Shown here: positions 25,232 to 33,571 of the stretch, piece by piece
How the letters are laid out: the number at the start of each line of letters is the position of its first letter
Numbering within the stretch: the first letter of the stretch is position 1
NCBI GenBank assembly: GCA_900498135.1
Contig: LR026961.1
Span: forward strand, 3,060,601 to 3,124,600
DNA from: an uncultured Desulfatiglans sp.
Lineage (GTDB): Bacteria > Desulfobacterota > DSM-4660 > Desulfatiglandales > Desulfatiglandaceae
Direction of reading: 5' to 3'
Length of the DNA stretch: 64,000 nucleotides
Translations under genes and position numbers: made by a program
Notes under the pieces: generated by a model
Seen by the model: the letters and a program-made list of their open reading frames with translations, nothing else
What the model was told of the DNA's origin: nothing
Database searches by the model: none

Positions 25232-26581
25232 ATGCATATCCTGATCGTAGATGATGACGCCATAACCCTCAAGAACCTGAGGCGTCTCCTGGAAAAGAGC
25301 GGCTACAGGGTCAGCTCTTTCACCAATCCGGTCAAGGCCCTCGAAGAGCTCAGGGAAGGGACGTTCGATCTTCTCGTTACGGATCTCAGGATGCCGCATA
25401 TGGATGGTTTGAGCCTCCTCGAGGAGGTCCAGCGGGCCGACCTCGGCATCGAGGTGATCGTCATGACCGGATATGCCTCGTTCGATGGGGCTGTCGAGGC
25501 GACGAAACGAGGGGCTTATCACTATCTGGCGAAGCCGTTTACCCCTGAGCGGCTGCGATCCGTCGTCAGCGAGGCCTTGGAGCACAAAGCCCTGAGGGAG
25601 CGCGGGGCGAGGGTGGGTGACTCCATTCAGCAGGGCCATGGAGACGCGCACGCGGTTATGATCGGCGAAAGCCCCAGAATGATGCAGGTCGCGGATGTCA
25701 TCCGCCAGATTGCGCCGACGGACTGCAATGTCCTTATTACCGGCGAATCGGGCACCGGGAAGGAGTTGGCTGCACGCGCCATCCACGCCCTGAGCCCCCG
25801 CGCGCAGGGGCCGTTTGTCGCCTTCAATTGCGCGGCCTTCAGCGCTGAACTGATCGTGAACGAACTCTTCGGGCACGAGAAGGATGCCTATACGGGTGCG
25901 ACCTCCTCGAGGCCGGGCCTCCTCGAGGCGGCCAACGGCGGCGTGCTCTTTCTGGATGAGGTCGGGGACATGCCCCTCGACATGCAGGCGAAGCTTCTGC
26001 GGGTGCTCCAGGAACGGGAGTTGCTGCGCGTGGGGGGCACGCGTCCGATCGCCCTCGATCTCAGGGTCCTGGCGGCGACGGCCAAGGACCTGAAGATCGA
26101 AGCCGCCGAAGGCTCCTTTCGGCAGGATCTTTATTTTCGTCTGAATGTGGTCAACCTGGTGTTGCCGAGCCTCCGTGAGCGCCGTCAGGATATCCCGCTT
26201 CTAGCTTACCACATGCTGGAGCGATCGAGGAGGCGGATGCGGAAGAGCGTCAAGGCGATCTCCCGGGAGGCCATGGATCTGCTCGAAAACTATCACTACC
26301 CCGGGAATGTGAGGGAGCTTGAAAACATCATCGAGCGGGCGGTGGCCCTTTGCCGAGGGGATCGCATCCTCGCCCGGGATTTGCCGCCGGACCTGGCGGA
26401 ACTGGAGTTGCACCCCTATGAGCGGCCCGGCGGCTCCCTCATGAATCTGGAGGAGCTGGAAGAAGGGTACGTCCGGCATATTCTTCGACTGACCGGAGGG
26501 GTTCGCAGCAAGGCCGCTCTCATCCTCGGGATCGACCGGGCCTCTCTATGGCGCAAGATGAAAAAATACGGGATCGACTGA
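25232..26581 (+). CDS. NtrC-family sigma-54-dependent response regulator
   Basis: The 449-residue protein has three domains. The receiver (residues 1-120) has the acidic pocket Asp7-Asp9, phospho-acceptor Asp51 in TDLRMP, and Lys101. The AAA+ activator domain has Walker A GESGTGKE, LFLDEVGDMP and the YHYPGNVRELEN region. The C-terminal Fis-type HTH is SKAALILGIDRASLWRKMKK. The sigma-54 contact loop usually written GAFTGA is DAYTGA here. It should activate a sigma-54 promoter, and one lies immediately downstream at 26836 with inverted-repeat sites between. The histidine kinase at 30662 is a plausible partner. Confidence 0.95.
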   Translation: MHILIVDDDAITLKNLRRLLEKSGYRVSSFTNPVKALEELREGTFDLLVTDLRMPHMDGLSLLEEVQRADLGIEVIVMTGYASFDGAVEATKRGAYHYLAKPFTPERLRSVVSEALEHKALRERGARVGDSIQQGHGDAHAVMIGESPRMMQVADVIRQIAPTDCNVLITGESGTGKELAARAIHALSPRAQGPFVAFNCAAFSAELIVNELFGHEKDAYTGATSSRPGLLEAANGGVLFLDEVGDMPLDMQAKLLRVLQERELLRVGGTRPIALDLRVLAATAKDLKIEAAEGSFRQDLYFRLNVVNLVLPSLRERRQDIPLLAYHMLERSRRRMRKSVKAISREAMDLLENYHYPGNVRELENIIERAVALCRGDRILARDLPPDLAELELHPYERPGGSLMNLEELEEGYVRHILRLTGGVRSKAALILGIDRASLWRKMKKYGID

Positions 26582-26662
26582 GCCTCTTTCCGCATAGAAC
26601 CCGGTCGCCGCATGGAGCGGGGGGCCGGGCTCGGCGGTTCATGACCGTAGGATGGATCGCTT

Positions 26663-26757
26663 CTGCAACATGAGTGTTCGAATCTGCAACAGAGCCTTCC
26701 TGTTGCATCGCCCTTGTTTCCCCGTCTCTTCATCGATGGAACGTTGCGATCTGCAAC
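26663..26757. promoter_or_regulatory. Upstream activator sites for the NtrC-type regulator
   Basis: Three related TGCAAC-containing sites occur. The first, at 26663-26680, is imperfect. The second is the perfect inverted repeat TGCAACAG-N7-CTGTTGCA at 26685-26707. The third is GTTGC-N5-GCAAC at 26743-26757. They lie about 90-170 bases upstream of the -24 element, the usual distance for enhancer-binding proteins. Confidence 0.65.
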
Positions 26758-26835
26758 ATTTTCCTCCCTCCCGCCGTTTTTCCTCTTAAGAATTTTTTAA
26801 TTTAAAATCAATATTTTAACATCAAAATTCGCCCG

Positions 26836-26852
26836 TTGGTATGCCGCTTGCT
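26836..26852 (+). promoter_or_regulatory. Sigma-54 (-24/-12) promoter
   Basis: TTGGTATGCCGCTTGCT keeps the invariant GG (26838-26839) and GC (26850-26851) at exact spacing, with a consensus TTGCT -12 box. Transcription would start near 26863, leaving about 44 bases before the UspA-like start codon. Confidence 0.75.
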
Positions 26853-26906
26853 ATCCCTTTCGATCGAGCAATTCGAGAGTCCAGAGAGAAAGGGGAATGC
26901 AGGGGC

Positions 26907-27380
26907 ATGCTCCATCGGATTCTGGTCATATTCGAAAACCGGAAGGTCCATCGTCCCGCGGTTGTCTACGCCCGCGAACTGGCCCTGCGCATGGATGCAG
27001 AGGTCACCTTTCTCATGATAGCGGAGATGGCCTTCGCGGGGACCTCCCTGCTCGGCTCCAACCGGCACCGCATCCGGCGCATCGAGGAAGAGATGGGAGC
27101 GGTCCTGGGGGCTTTTGCGGCGGATTTTTTGAAGGACGGCATCTCGGCCGGCGTCGCCTTGAGGGTCGGAGACGCGGCCCAGGAACTCCTGAAATTTTTG
27201 GCGGAAAGACCTCCTTTTCAGACGGTCCTTTGGGGAAGCAGCGCGGCGCTGCCGGAGAGCGGCCCGGGTCGGCGCGCGCATTGGATCATCCGGGTGGCCG
27301 GGAATCTGGAGTGCCCGCTCATGGCAGTGGCCGGTAGATCCGCTTCAGCGCAGCCGGCCGGGAAGACTGAAACGACCTGA
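26907..27380 (+). CDS. UspA-like universal stress protein
   Basis: The 157-residue product resembles a single-domain universal stress protein. It has an N-terminal HRILVIFENRKVHRPAVVYA strand-helix, a central helix-rich part and a C-terminal ECPLMAVAG strand. The ATP-binding GxxGxxxxxxxxG(S/T) loop is not obvious. ATG 26907 has an AGGGG Shine-Dalgarno. The frame is open upstream to 26841, but that overlaps the sigma-54 promoter, so the downstream start is preferred. It is the first gene after the promoter and precedes the SLC13 permease, suggesting regulation of that transporter. Confidence 0.75.
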   Translation: MLHRILVIFENRKVHRPAVVYARELALRMDAEVTFLMIAEMAFAGTSLLGSNRHRIRRIEEEMGAVLGAFAADFLKDGISAGVALRVGDAAQELLKFLAERPPFQTVLWGSSAALPESGPGRRAHWIIRVAGNLECPLMAVAGRSASAQPAGKTETT

Positions 27381-27413
27381 ACACTGATGGACTCCGAGGA
27401 GGGAAGACGCGGA

Positions 27414-29228
27414 ATGCAACCTTTGACGCTCGATATGATTCTTGTCATGCTGATGATCGCGGTGGCGGTGTTCCTCTTCATCGTGGAATGGGTGCGGGTG
27501 GATGTCGTGGCGATCCTGATGATGGTGGTCCTGCCGCTGCTCCATCTCGTCACTCCTAAGGAGGCCTTTGTCGGGCTGAGCAGCAATGCGGTGGTCTCCA
27601 TCATAGCGGTGATCATTATCGGCGCAGGTCTCGACAAGACCGGCATGATCAATCAGCTCGTATCGCCCATTGTGCGGCTAGCTGGCAAGAGCCCGTCCCG
27701 GATCGTCATCTTTATCTCGATGGCCATCGCCGGTATTTCCAGTTTCATGCAGAACATCGGGGCCGCTGCTCTGTTTCTTCCGGCGGTCCAACGGGTGAGC
27801 CGTTCGCTGAAAATCCCCATCAGTAAGCTCCTCATGCCGATCGGTTTCTCGGCGATTCTGGGAGGGACGATCACGCTGGTGGGTTCGAGCCCCCTGATCC
27901 TCCTGAACGACCTTCTGGCGCCTTTCAACCTCAAACCCTTCGGACTTTTCGATGTCACGCCGGTCGGACTGCTGCTCGTGGCGAGCGGCATCGCCTGCTT
28001 CATTTGTTTCGGCCGATTTATCTTGCCCCAGGGGGAGGCGGGCGCCGATACGGTCACTCCAGTTGGATCGACCGTCGAGAGCTACCGGGAGCAGCTCGGG
28101 GAACTTCATGAACTGCGGACGCCCGATGATTTCACCCACTATCGGGATCCCATCACGGTCAGGGACCTGCGCCGCCGGTATCTGGTCAATGTCGTCGCCT
28201 TGACCGAGCAGCCGGATTTCAAGGTCCTCTCGCCATCCGCGGACGCGATGATCCGCTCAGGCTCGGATATCCTGGTCGTCGGCCGGGAGGAGGACGTCGA
28301 TCGGATGGCCGAGCAATTGGGGATGGTGCACAAGGAGTCGCTCTCGTTTTTCAGGGACGAGGCAGCGGAGCAAACCGCCGGGACAGTCGAGGCAGTGGCC
28401 GGACCACGTTCTCCCTGGCTTGGCAGGACACTCAGGCAGATCAACCTGCGGGATCATTTCCGGGTGGTGCCGCTCGCGATCTTCCGGCATGGCGAGAGCT
28501 ATCGGGCCGAGATCAGCGACATGCCGCTCCAGGTCGGCGACGCGATCCTGATCCAGGGCACCTGGAAACGCCTCCAGGAACTGCAGGCGGAGCGTAGCCT
28601 GCTTTTCACCACGCCGATCGACGTGGAACTCCTCAGGCCGGAAAAGGCGGTCTTTGCGGGGTTTTGGCTCCTGCTGGCACTGGTGATGATCCTGGTTTTC
28701 AAGATTCAACTCTCGGTCTGCCTCATGACCGGGGCGCTCGGTATGATCCTCACGCGGGTCTTGAGCATCGATGAAGCATATCAGGCGGTGGATTGGCGGA
28801 CGATCTTTCTGCTGGCCGGGCTGATTCCCCTCGGGATCGCCACCGAAAAAACGGGCACCGCCGCCTGGATCGCCCACACGGTACTGGGGGCGATCGGGAC
28901 GGTCGAGCCGATTGTGCTGCTGGCGGTTATCGGGGTGTTGTCGACGGTCTTCACTCTGGTCATCTCGAATGTCGGCGCGACGGTCCTGCTCGTTCCGCTG
29001 GTCGTCAATATGGCCATCGCCGCGAACGCCGATCCGCGCATGGCCGCCCTGGTGGTGGGGCTCGCCACCAGCAACTCGTTCATCCTGCCCACTCATCAGG
29101 TGAACGCGCTTTACATGGGGCCGGGGCATTACCGGAGCGTGGATTTCATGAAGGCCGGCCTGGTGGTCAGCGTGGTCTTCCTGGTCGTCATGATCGTGGC
29201 GATTTATCTGTTCTACGGGGTCTCGTGA
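27414..29228 (+). CDS. SLC13/DASS-family permease with RCK-C (TrkA-C) domains
   Basis: The 604-residue membrane protein has two blocks of transmembrane helices flanking a soluble insert. The N-terminal block includes FVGLSSNAVVSIIAVIIIGA and SSFMQNIGAAALFLPAV. The C-terminal block includes WRTIFLLAGLIPLGIATEKTG and NSFILPTHQVNALYMGPG. The insert, at about residues 220-400, carries two TrkA-C-like modules ending VGREEDVDRM and LQVGDAILIQG. SLC13 proteins carry sulfate or dicarboxylates with sodium. In a sulfate reducer a sulfate role is attractive but unproven. Start ATG 27414 is preferred for its GGAGGG; ATG 27387 is possible. Confidence 0.9.
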   Translation: MQPLTLDMILVMLMIAVAVFLFIVEWVRVDVVAILMMVVLPLLHLVTPKEAFVGLSSNAVVSIIAVIIIGAGLDKTGMINQLVSPIVRLAGKSPSRIVIFISMAIAGISSFMQNIGAAALFLPAVQRVSRSLKIPISKLLMPIGFSAILGGTITLVGSSPLILLNDLLAPFNLKPFGLFDVTPVGLLLVASGIACFICFGRFILPQGEAGADTVTPVGSTVESYREQLGELHELRTPDDFTHYRDPITVRDLRRRYLVNVVALTEQPDFKVLSPSADAMIRSGSDILVVGREEDVDRMAEQLGMVHKESLSFFRDEAAEQTAGTVEAVAGPRSPWLGRTLRQINLRDHFRVVPLAIFRHGESYRAEISDMPLQVGDAILIQGTWKRLQELQAERSLLFTTPIDVELLRPEKAVFAGFWLLLALVMILVFKIQLSVCLMTGALGMILTRVLSIDEAYQAVDWRTIFLLAGLIPLGIATEKTGTAAWIAHTVLGAIGTVEPIVLLAVIGVLSTVFTLVISNVGATVLLVPLVVNMAIAANADPRMAALVVGLATSNSFILPTHQVNALYMGPGHYRSVDFMKAGLVVSVVFLVVMIVAIYLFYGVS

Positions 29229-29358
29229 CGGCCCGCTGCGGATTTGTTTCGGTCGCTCCGATCCCTCCCGAAGCGGCATCGTACGAGGACCTCGATGGCG
29301 AGGCGAAGCGCGGGATCGGGTCCTGCACCGTGAACCTCTGGCAGAAAGGATAAAGCTC

Positions 29359-30183
29359 ATGTCCCTGATCATCATTTCTGCGGATCTTTATGAAAGCGGT
29401 CGCGCGGTTGCCGAAAAGGCGGCTGCAAAGTTGAACTATCGATTGATCGACCGGGAGCTTCTGACGGAGGCGGCGGCCCGCAATGAAGTTCCGGAGGCTG
29501 AACTGAAGCGGGCGCTCGCTGAAAACCCTTCTCTGTTCGGGATGCGTGCGCGGCCCTGGCGGCGGGCTCTGGCGGTCATTCAGAAGACCGTCCTCGAAAG
29601 GCTTCTCGCTGATGATGCGGTCTGCCACGGATTGGGGGCCCATCTCTACGTCGTGGGCGTCTCTCATGCGCTCAAGGTGCGCGTCCTGGCCGATGCGGAG
29701 AAGGAGGCGGCTGTGCTGGCCGAACAAGAGCGGATCCCGGCCGATAAGGCCATGAAACGGCTCGAACAGCGAAAGCAGCTTCGGCGCCGCTGGTCCCGGA
29801 GCGCCTTCGGGATGGATGAAACGGATCCCGGACTTTATGATCTGGTGATCGGGTTGAGCAACATCGACCTCGACGAGGCGGTGCAGACGATCTGCGACAC
29901 GGCCTCCTACCGGAAGTTCCAGCCCATGAGCTGGTCTCAGAAATGCCTGGCGGATCTGGAGTTGGCTGCGCGCGTGCGGACAGTGCTTTTGGAGCGTTTT
30001 CCCGATTTGAAGGTGAGTGCGGACGGTGGAACGCTGGTCGTCGAGGTGCGGGCCATGAAGCGCGAGAAACGGCGGAAGGCCGAAGCGATCAAGGAGATGG
30101 CCGGCAGGATCGCCGGGGTCGAGTACGTGGAGGTCCACGTCGTCAACGATATTTTTCGGCAGGCGGCGGAGAGTTTCCGCTGA
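29359..30183 (+). CDS. Cytidylate-kinase-like protein with C-terminal BON-like domain
   Basis: Residues 1 to about 200 of this 274-residue protein follow the cytidylate-kinase-like family (ISADLYESGRAVAEKAAAKL, IDRELL, then a helical lid and DPGLYDLVIGLSNIDLDEAV). The glycine-rich nucleotide loop, normally GSGGR, reads YESGR, so nucleotide binding may be lost or altered. Residues about 205-274 resemble a BON domain (RVRTVLLERFPDLKV, then GVEYVEVHVVND). The gene lies between the SLC13 permease and a receiver/kinase pair, suggesting a regulatory role rather than nucleotide metabolism. Confidence 0.75.
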   Translation: MSLIIISADLYESGRAVAEKAAAKLNYRLIDRELLTEAAARNEVPEAELKRALAENPSLFGMRARPWRRALAVIQKTVLERLLADDAVCHGLGAHLYVVGVSHALKVRVLADAEKEAAVLAEQERIPADKAMKRLEQRKQLRRRWSRSAFGMDETDPGLYDLVIGLSNIDLDEAVQTICDTASYRKFQPMSWSQKCLADLELAARVRTVLLERFPDLKVSADGGTLVVEVRAMKREKRRKAEAIKEMAGRIAGVEYVEVHVVNDIFRQAAESFR

Positions 30184-30251
30184 GGATGACAGGCGGAAAC
30201 AGCTTGTAAACAGTCCCGGAACCGGGCTAGCATCAGGGAAAGGAGCCGAAA

Positions 30252-30659
30252 ATGGATGTGCAATTGCACGTGCTGCTTTTGGACGACGAGCCCATTGTGG
30301 GCAAGAGGCTCAAACCGGCCCTGGCGAAGATCGGCTGCGAGGTCGAGGTCTTCGAGGACCCGCGTTTGGCGTTGGCACGCATCGATGAAAAGGAATTCGA
30401 CATCGTGGTGACCGACATCCGGATGGACGAGATCGACGGGATCCAGGTCCTGGAGCGGGTGGCCGCAAAATCCCCGCGCACCAAGGTGATCATGATCACC
30501 GGGTACGCCATGATGTCGCTGGCACGGGAGGCGATGGACAAGGGCGCCTTCGATTTCATCGCCAAGCCGTTCCAGCCGAACGATCTGCGGAAGGTCATTG
30601 CGAAGGCCGCAGAGGCGCTGGGGACCCCTTTGAACGTGGAATCCGGGGAAGCGGCCTGA
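30252..30659 (+). CDS. Stand-alone receiver-domain response regulator
   Basis: The 135-residue protein is a single CheY-like receiver with acidic pocket LLLDDEP, phospho-acceptor Asp55 in VTDIRM, MITGY and the AKPF lysine. No output domain is present. It ends two bases before the histidine kinase gene, so the two are almost certainly cotranscribed. It may act by protein contact or in a phosphorelay with the NtrC-type regulator upstream. Confidence 0.94.
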   Translation: MDVQLHVLLLDDEPIVGKRLKPALAKIGCEVEVFEDPRLALARIDEKEFDIVVTDIRMDEIDGIQVLERVAAKSPRTKVIMITGYAMMSLAREAMDKGAFDFIAKPFQPNDLRKVIAKAAEALGTPLNVESGEAA

Positions 30660-30661
30660 CG

Positions 30662-32269
30662 ATGGAAAATCTGCGCGAGGGTATGACGATGGGAATGGGC
30701 GGAGGAGCGGAGGCCGGAGAGGATCCTCCCCGCTCCGGAGCTACTCTCGAAGGCCGTTTCGGCCGGATCGAGGCCGCCGAGACGGCGCGGAAGGCTCTCC
30801 TGTCGCGCAGGCGGATCAGCCTGCGGGTGCAGATCTATGCCTGCTTCCTGCTCGTATTTTTCTTTGCGATGGGGATTGCGACAGCCCTGGTCGTCGCGAT
30901 GTATCAGATGGAGGAAAAACTCCGGTTCCTCGAGATCGTCAACGACTATGCCATCGAGATCCAGCAGGCGAGGCGTTTCGAAAAGAACTATTTCCTCTAC
31001 GGGACGAACCTGAGCGACGCCCTGGAGAACGTCTATCATGCCCACGACATCCTGACCCTGAACACGGAGGAACTAGGGCGCATCCTCGGGGCGGCCGGGC
31101 ATGAACGGATCGGCAGGGATATCGAACGTTACGAGGATCTTCTCGAGAGCCTGACGGACCTGGAGCAGCACCAACTGATCGACCAGGAGGTCTTCGAACG
31201 GAAGAAGGAGATCGAGCGCGAACTGCGGAAACACGGTCAGCGCATGGTGTCGTCCGCGGACGAACTCATCAAGCGCGAGAAGGCAGCCCTGGAGCAGGCC
31301 ATCCAGCGTTCGCGGAACATCCACATCTATTCGTTGATCTTCCTGCTGATCTTTATCGTCCTGAACGCGTATCTCCTTGGGAGCCGCATTCTGGGGAACA
31401 TCAATCGATTTTCAGATTATGCCCGGCGGATTGCTTCCGGGAATTTCACCCCCATCATGCCCGTCCGGCGGTTTCGCGACGAATTCACCGATCTGGCCAT
31501 CGCCATCAATCAGATGATCCAGGAACTGGAAAGTCGTGAGGCCGTCCTCATTCAATCCCACAAGATGCGGGCGGTCGGGACCCTCACGGCCGGGGTCGCC
31601 CATGAGCTGAACAACCCTCTCAACAACATCACCCTGACCGCGCACATGCTCCTCGAGGACTATGACGGGCTCAGTGACGAGGAGCGAAAGGACATGCTTC
31701 AGGACGTGGTGAAGGAGGCCGATCGCTCGAAGGGCATCATCGCCAACCTGCTCGATTTCGCCCGTGAGAGCGGATCGCAGCTGGAGCCGCTGGATCTGCG
31801 TCAACTCCTGGCCGACACGGTCCATCTGGCCGCCAACCGGGTGAAACTGAGCGGGATCAAGATCTCTCTGGAGACCCCGGAAAATCTTCCGCTCGTCCAT
31901 GGTGACAGCCAGCAGCTGCGGCAGGTTTTCCTGAATCTGATCCTGAATGCGATCGATGCGTCCCCGAAAGGCGGAAAGGTGGATGTCTCCGTAGGCGTAG
32001 CGGATGATCCGAACTATCTGGCGGTCAAGGTGAAGGACAACGGCACCGGTATCCCGGAGCACATCATCGGGCTGATATTCGATCCGTTCTTTACCACCAA
32101 GGCGAAGGGCAAGGGCACGGGCCTTGGTCTGAGTGTTTCCCAGGGAATCATCGCCAAGCACGGTGGACGGATCCGGGTGAAGAGCGCCGAAGGCAAGGGG
32201 ACCACCTTTACCGTGACCGTCCCGATCACCACCCTCCCGGCTCAGATCGGCATCGCCAAAAAATCATAG
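30662..32269 (+). CDS. Membrane sensor histidine kinase (helical sensor, HAMP, HisKA, HATPase)
   Basis: The 535-residue protein has a basic cytoplasmic N terminus and a first membrane span around residues 58-82. A helical periplasmic region follows (QQARRFEKNYFLYGTNL is typical of four-helix-bundle sensors). After a second span near 220-240 come HAMP, the phosphoacceptor box GVAHELNNPLNNI, and an HATPase domain with NLILNAIDA, DNGTGIP, FTTKAKGKGTGLGL. It follows the receiver gene by two bases. It is the only kinase in the 25-32 kb cluster and is the likely partner of one or both regulators. Confidence 0.94.
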   Translation: MENLREGMTMGMGGGAEAGEDPPRSGATLEGRFGRIEAAETARKALLSRRRISLRVQIYACFLLVFFFAMGIATALVVAMYQMEEKLRFLEIVNDYAIEIQQARRFEKNYFLYGTNLSDALENVYHAHDILTLNTEELGRILGAAGHERIGRDIERYEDLLESLTDLEQHQLIDQEVFERKKEIERELRKHGQRMVSSADELIKREKAALEQAIQRSRNIHIYSLIFLLIFIVLNAYLLGSRILGNINRFSDYARRIASGNFTPIMPVRRFRDEFTDLAIAINQMIQELESREAVLIQSHKMRAVGTLTAGVAHELNNPLNNITLTAHMLLEDYDGLSDEERKDMLQDVVKEADRSKGIIANLLDFARESGSQLEPLDLRQLLADTVHLAANRVKLSGIKISLETPENLPLVHGDSQQLRQVFLNLILNAIDASPKGGKVDVSVGVADDPNYLAVKVKDNGTGIPEHIIGLIFDPFFTTKAKGKGTGLGLSVSQGIIAKHGGRIRVKSAEGKGTTFTVTVPITTLPAQIGIAKKS

Positions 32270-32307
32270 GCGGGAGAGCGGTGCAAAAAGGCGACAGAAC
32301 GGCTGCT

Positions 32308-33093
32308 TCATTTTTCAACCGCCTGCGTCTCACGGCTGCGGTCTACGCTCAGATCGGCTCCTGCGAAGGCCGGGTTTTGGATCGGGAGATAAATGCTCAG
32401 CCAGTCGTGCACGGTGTCGGCTTCCAGCACCCCCTCGCGCAACACGAGATCCAGCACATGCCCGCCGCCTGAAAGATCTTCAGCGAGAAAGTGCATGTGA
32501 TAACCCGGAACGTTCACGCCTTTCACGAAGGCAGGCGAACGGAATCCGATCAAGGTGCCTCGAACGTTCGAAAGATGAAAGACCGGCTGGCTGCGGGCCA
32601 CCTCCACCAGAGGAGGATAAGGCCTTTGCTGCGCGGGGACGCTGCGCGTCTTGACCCGATCGAAGGTCCCGCGGATGATGAACGTGCAGAACCGGTTCGG
32701 TCCAGGTGCCAGGGCGTCGATCTTCTTTTCCAGCCCAGCCAGGTCTGCCCGTTCCGAAATCGTTTCCCTGCGGTCGGGTTCGAAGGACGTTACGCAGGCG
32801 AAAGGGGTTCGCTCCGAAAGCGCGGGCTCGTATACTTTCCCGTCGGCGCGAACCTTGTAGAACGTCCCGTCGAGAAGGATCATTTCGCCGTCCAGCCCCT
32901 CGAAGGTCCCGAGGCCGAAATCCCCATAAGATCTTAGCGTTTCAAGAGACATGTGCCCGTCGTAGACACCGGTCAACAGGGCATCGATCGTGGCTACCTG
33001 CGTAATGCCGTTTGATGGGACGGTGGTGCAGCCGGAGAAAAGAATTACCGTTAAACAAAAAAGGATCGTGAAAAATGAAAATCGCTGCTTCAT
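32308..33093 (-). CDS. alsD: Alpha-acetolactate decarboxylase with lipoprotein signal
   Basis: This protein of 261 residues matches AlsD/BudA, which decarboxylates acetolactate to acetoin. Diagnostic parts are LGTFEGLDGEMILLDGTFY, GFRSPAFVKGVNVPGYHMHF with the zinc-binding His-X-His, and GGGHVLD with the third histidine. Unusually, it begins with a hydrophobic signal and lipobox (ILFSGC, Cys22), so it should be lipid-anchored outside the cytoplasm. Some Gram-positive homologues are secreted. No acetolactate synthase gene is adjacent. The family call is strong; the extracytoplasmic role is unexplained. Confidence 0.93.
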   Translation of the reverse strand: MKQRFSFFTILFCLTVILFSGCTTVPSNGITQVATIDALLTGVYDGHMSLETLRSYGDFGLGTFEGLDGEMILLDGTFYKVRADGKVYEPALSERTPFACVTSFEPDRRETISERADLAGLEKKIDALAPGPNRFCTFIIRGTFDRVKTRSVPAQQRPYPPLVEVARSQPVFHLSNVRGTLIGFRSPAFVKGVNVPGYHMHFLAEDLSGGGHVLDLVLREGVLEADTVHDWLSIYLPIQNPAFAGADLSVDRSRETQAVEK

Positions 33094-33251
33094 GAACGGA
33101 ACAGGCCCCTTTCCGAGAATGAAAAAAACGTCATTATCAGACCAATTCTATTTTCCATCCAAGCGCCTGCATCCTGGCAGAATCCGTATCTGATTTCAAG
33201 GCTAAAGGCCAAATAGCATCCATCCGGAAATGATTTCAGGGTAGGACTAAG

Positions 33252-33495
33252 TTTCCAATCCGGAAATGAGGATTTTTCTTTACACGCTGCGCGTGCTCAG
33301 TCCCACCCCTGCGGGGCGGGTCCCGGTTTCTTCACACGCTGCGCGTGCTCAGTCCCACCGCTTTGCGGCGGGTCCCGGTTTGGCCAATATCAAGGAAATC
33401 GAGCGTTTGCGCGGAGGCGACCTGCAGGTCGCCTCACAAGCAAACGTGCGGATCGAAACTGGGATGGGCTCAAAGGACCATTTTCGGATGGAAAC
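33252..33495 (+). repeat. Dispersed hairpin repeat, copy 7 (two insert modules)
   Basis: The left arm is TTTCCAATCCGGAAATGAGG and the right end CGGATGGAAAC. Between left arm and core lie two tandem insert modules (about 33284-33377), each with an ACACGCTGCGCGTG palindrome and a GGGTCCCGGTTT end. The core is GGCGACCTGCAGGTCGCC. A separate CATCCGGAAATGATTTC flank lies at 33222-33240. The gap 33094-33571 has no gene. Confidence 0.93.
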
Positions 33496-33571
33496 GATCT
33501 GGTGCCAAAAACGGCCAAGATACGGCCATCGACAGAAAACGAGTCATGTGCCATCTGGATTCAATGCTGGA

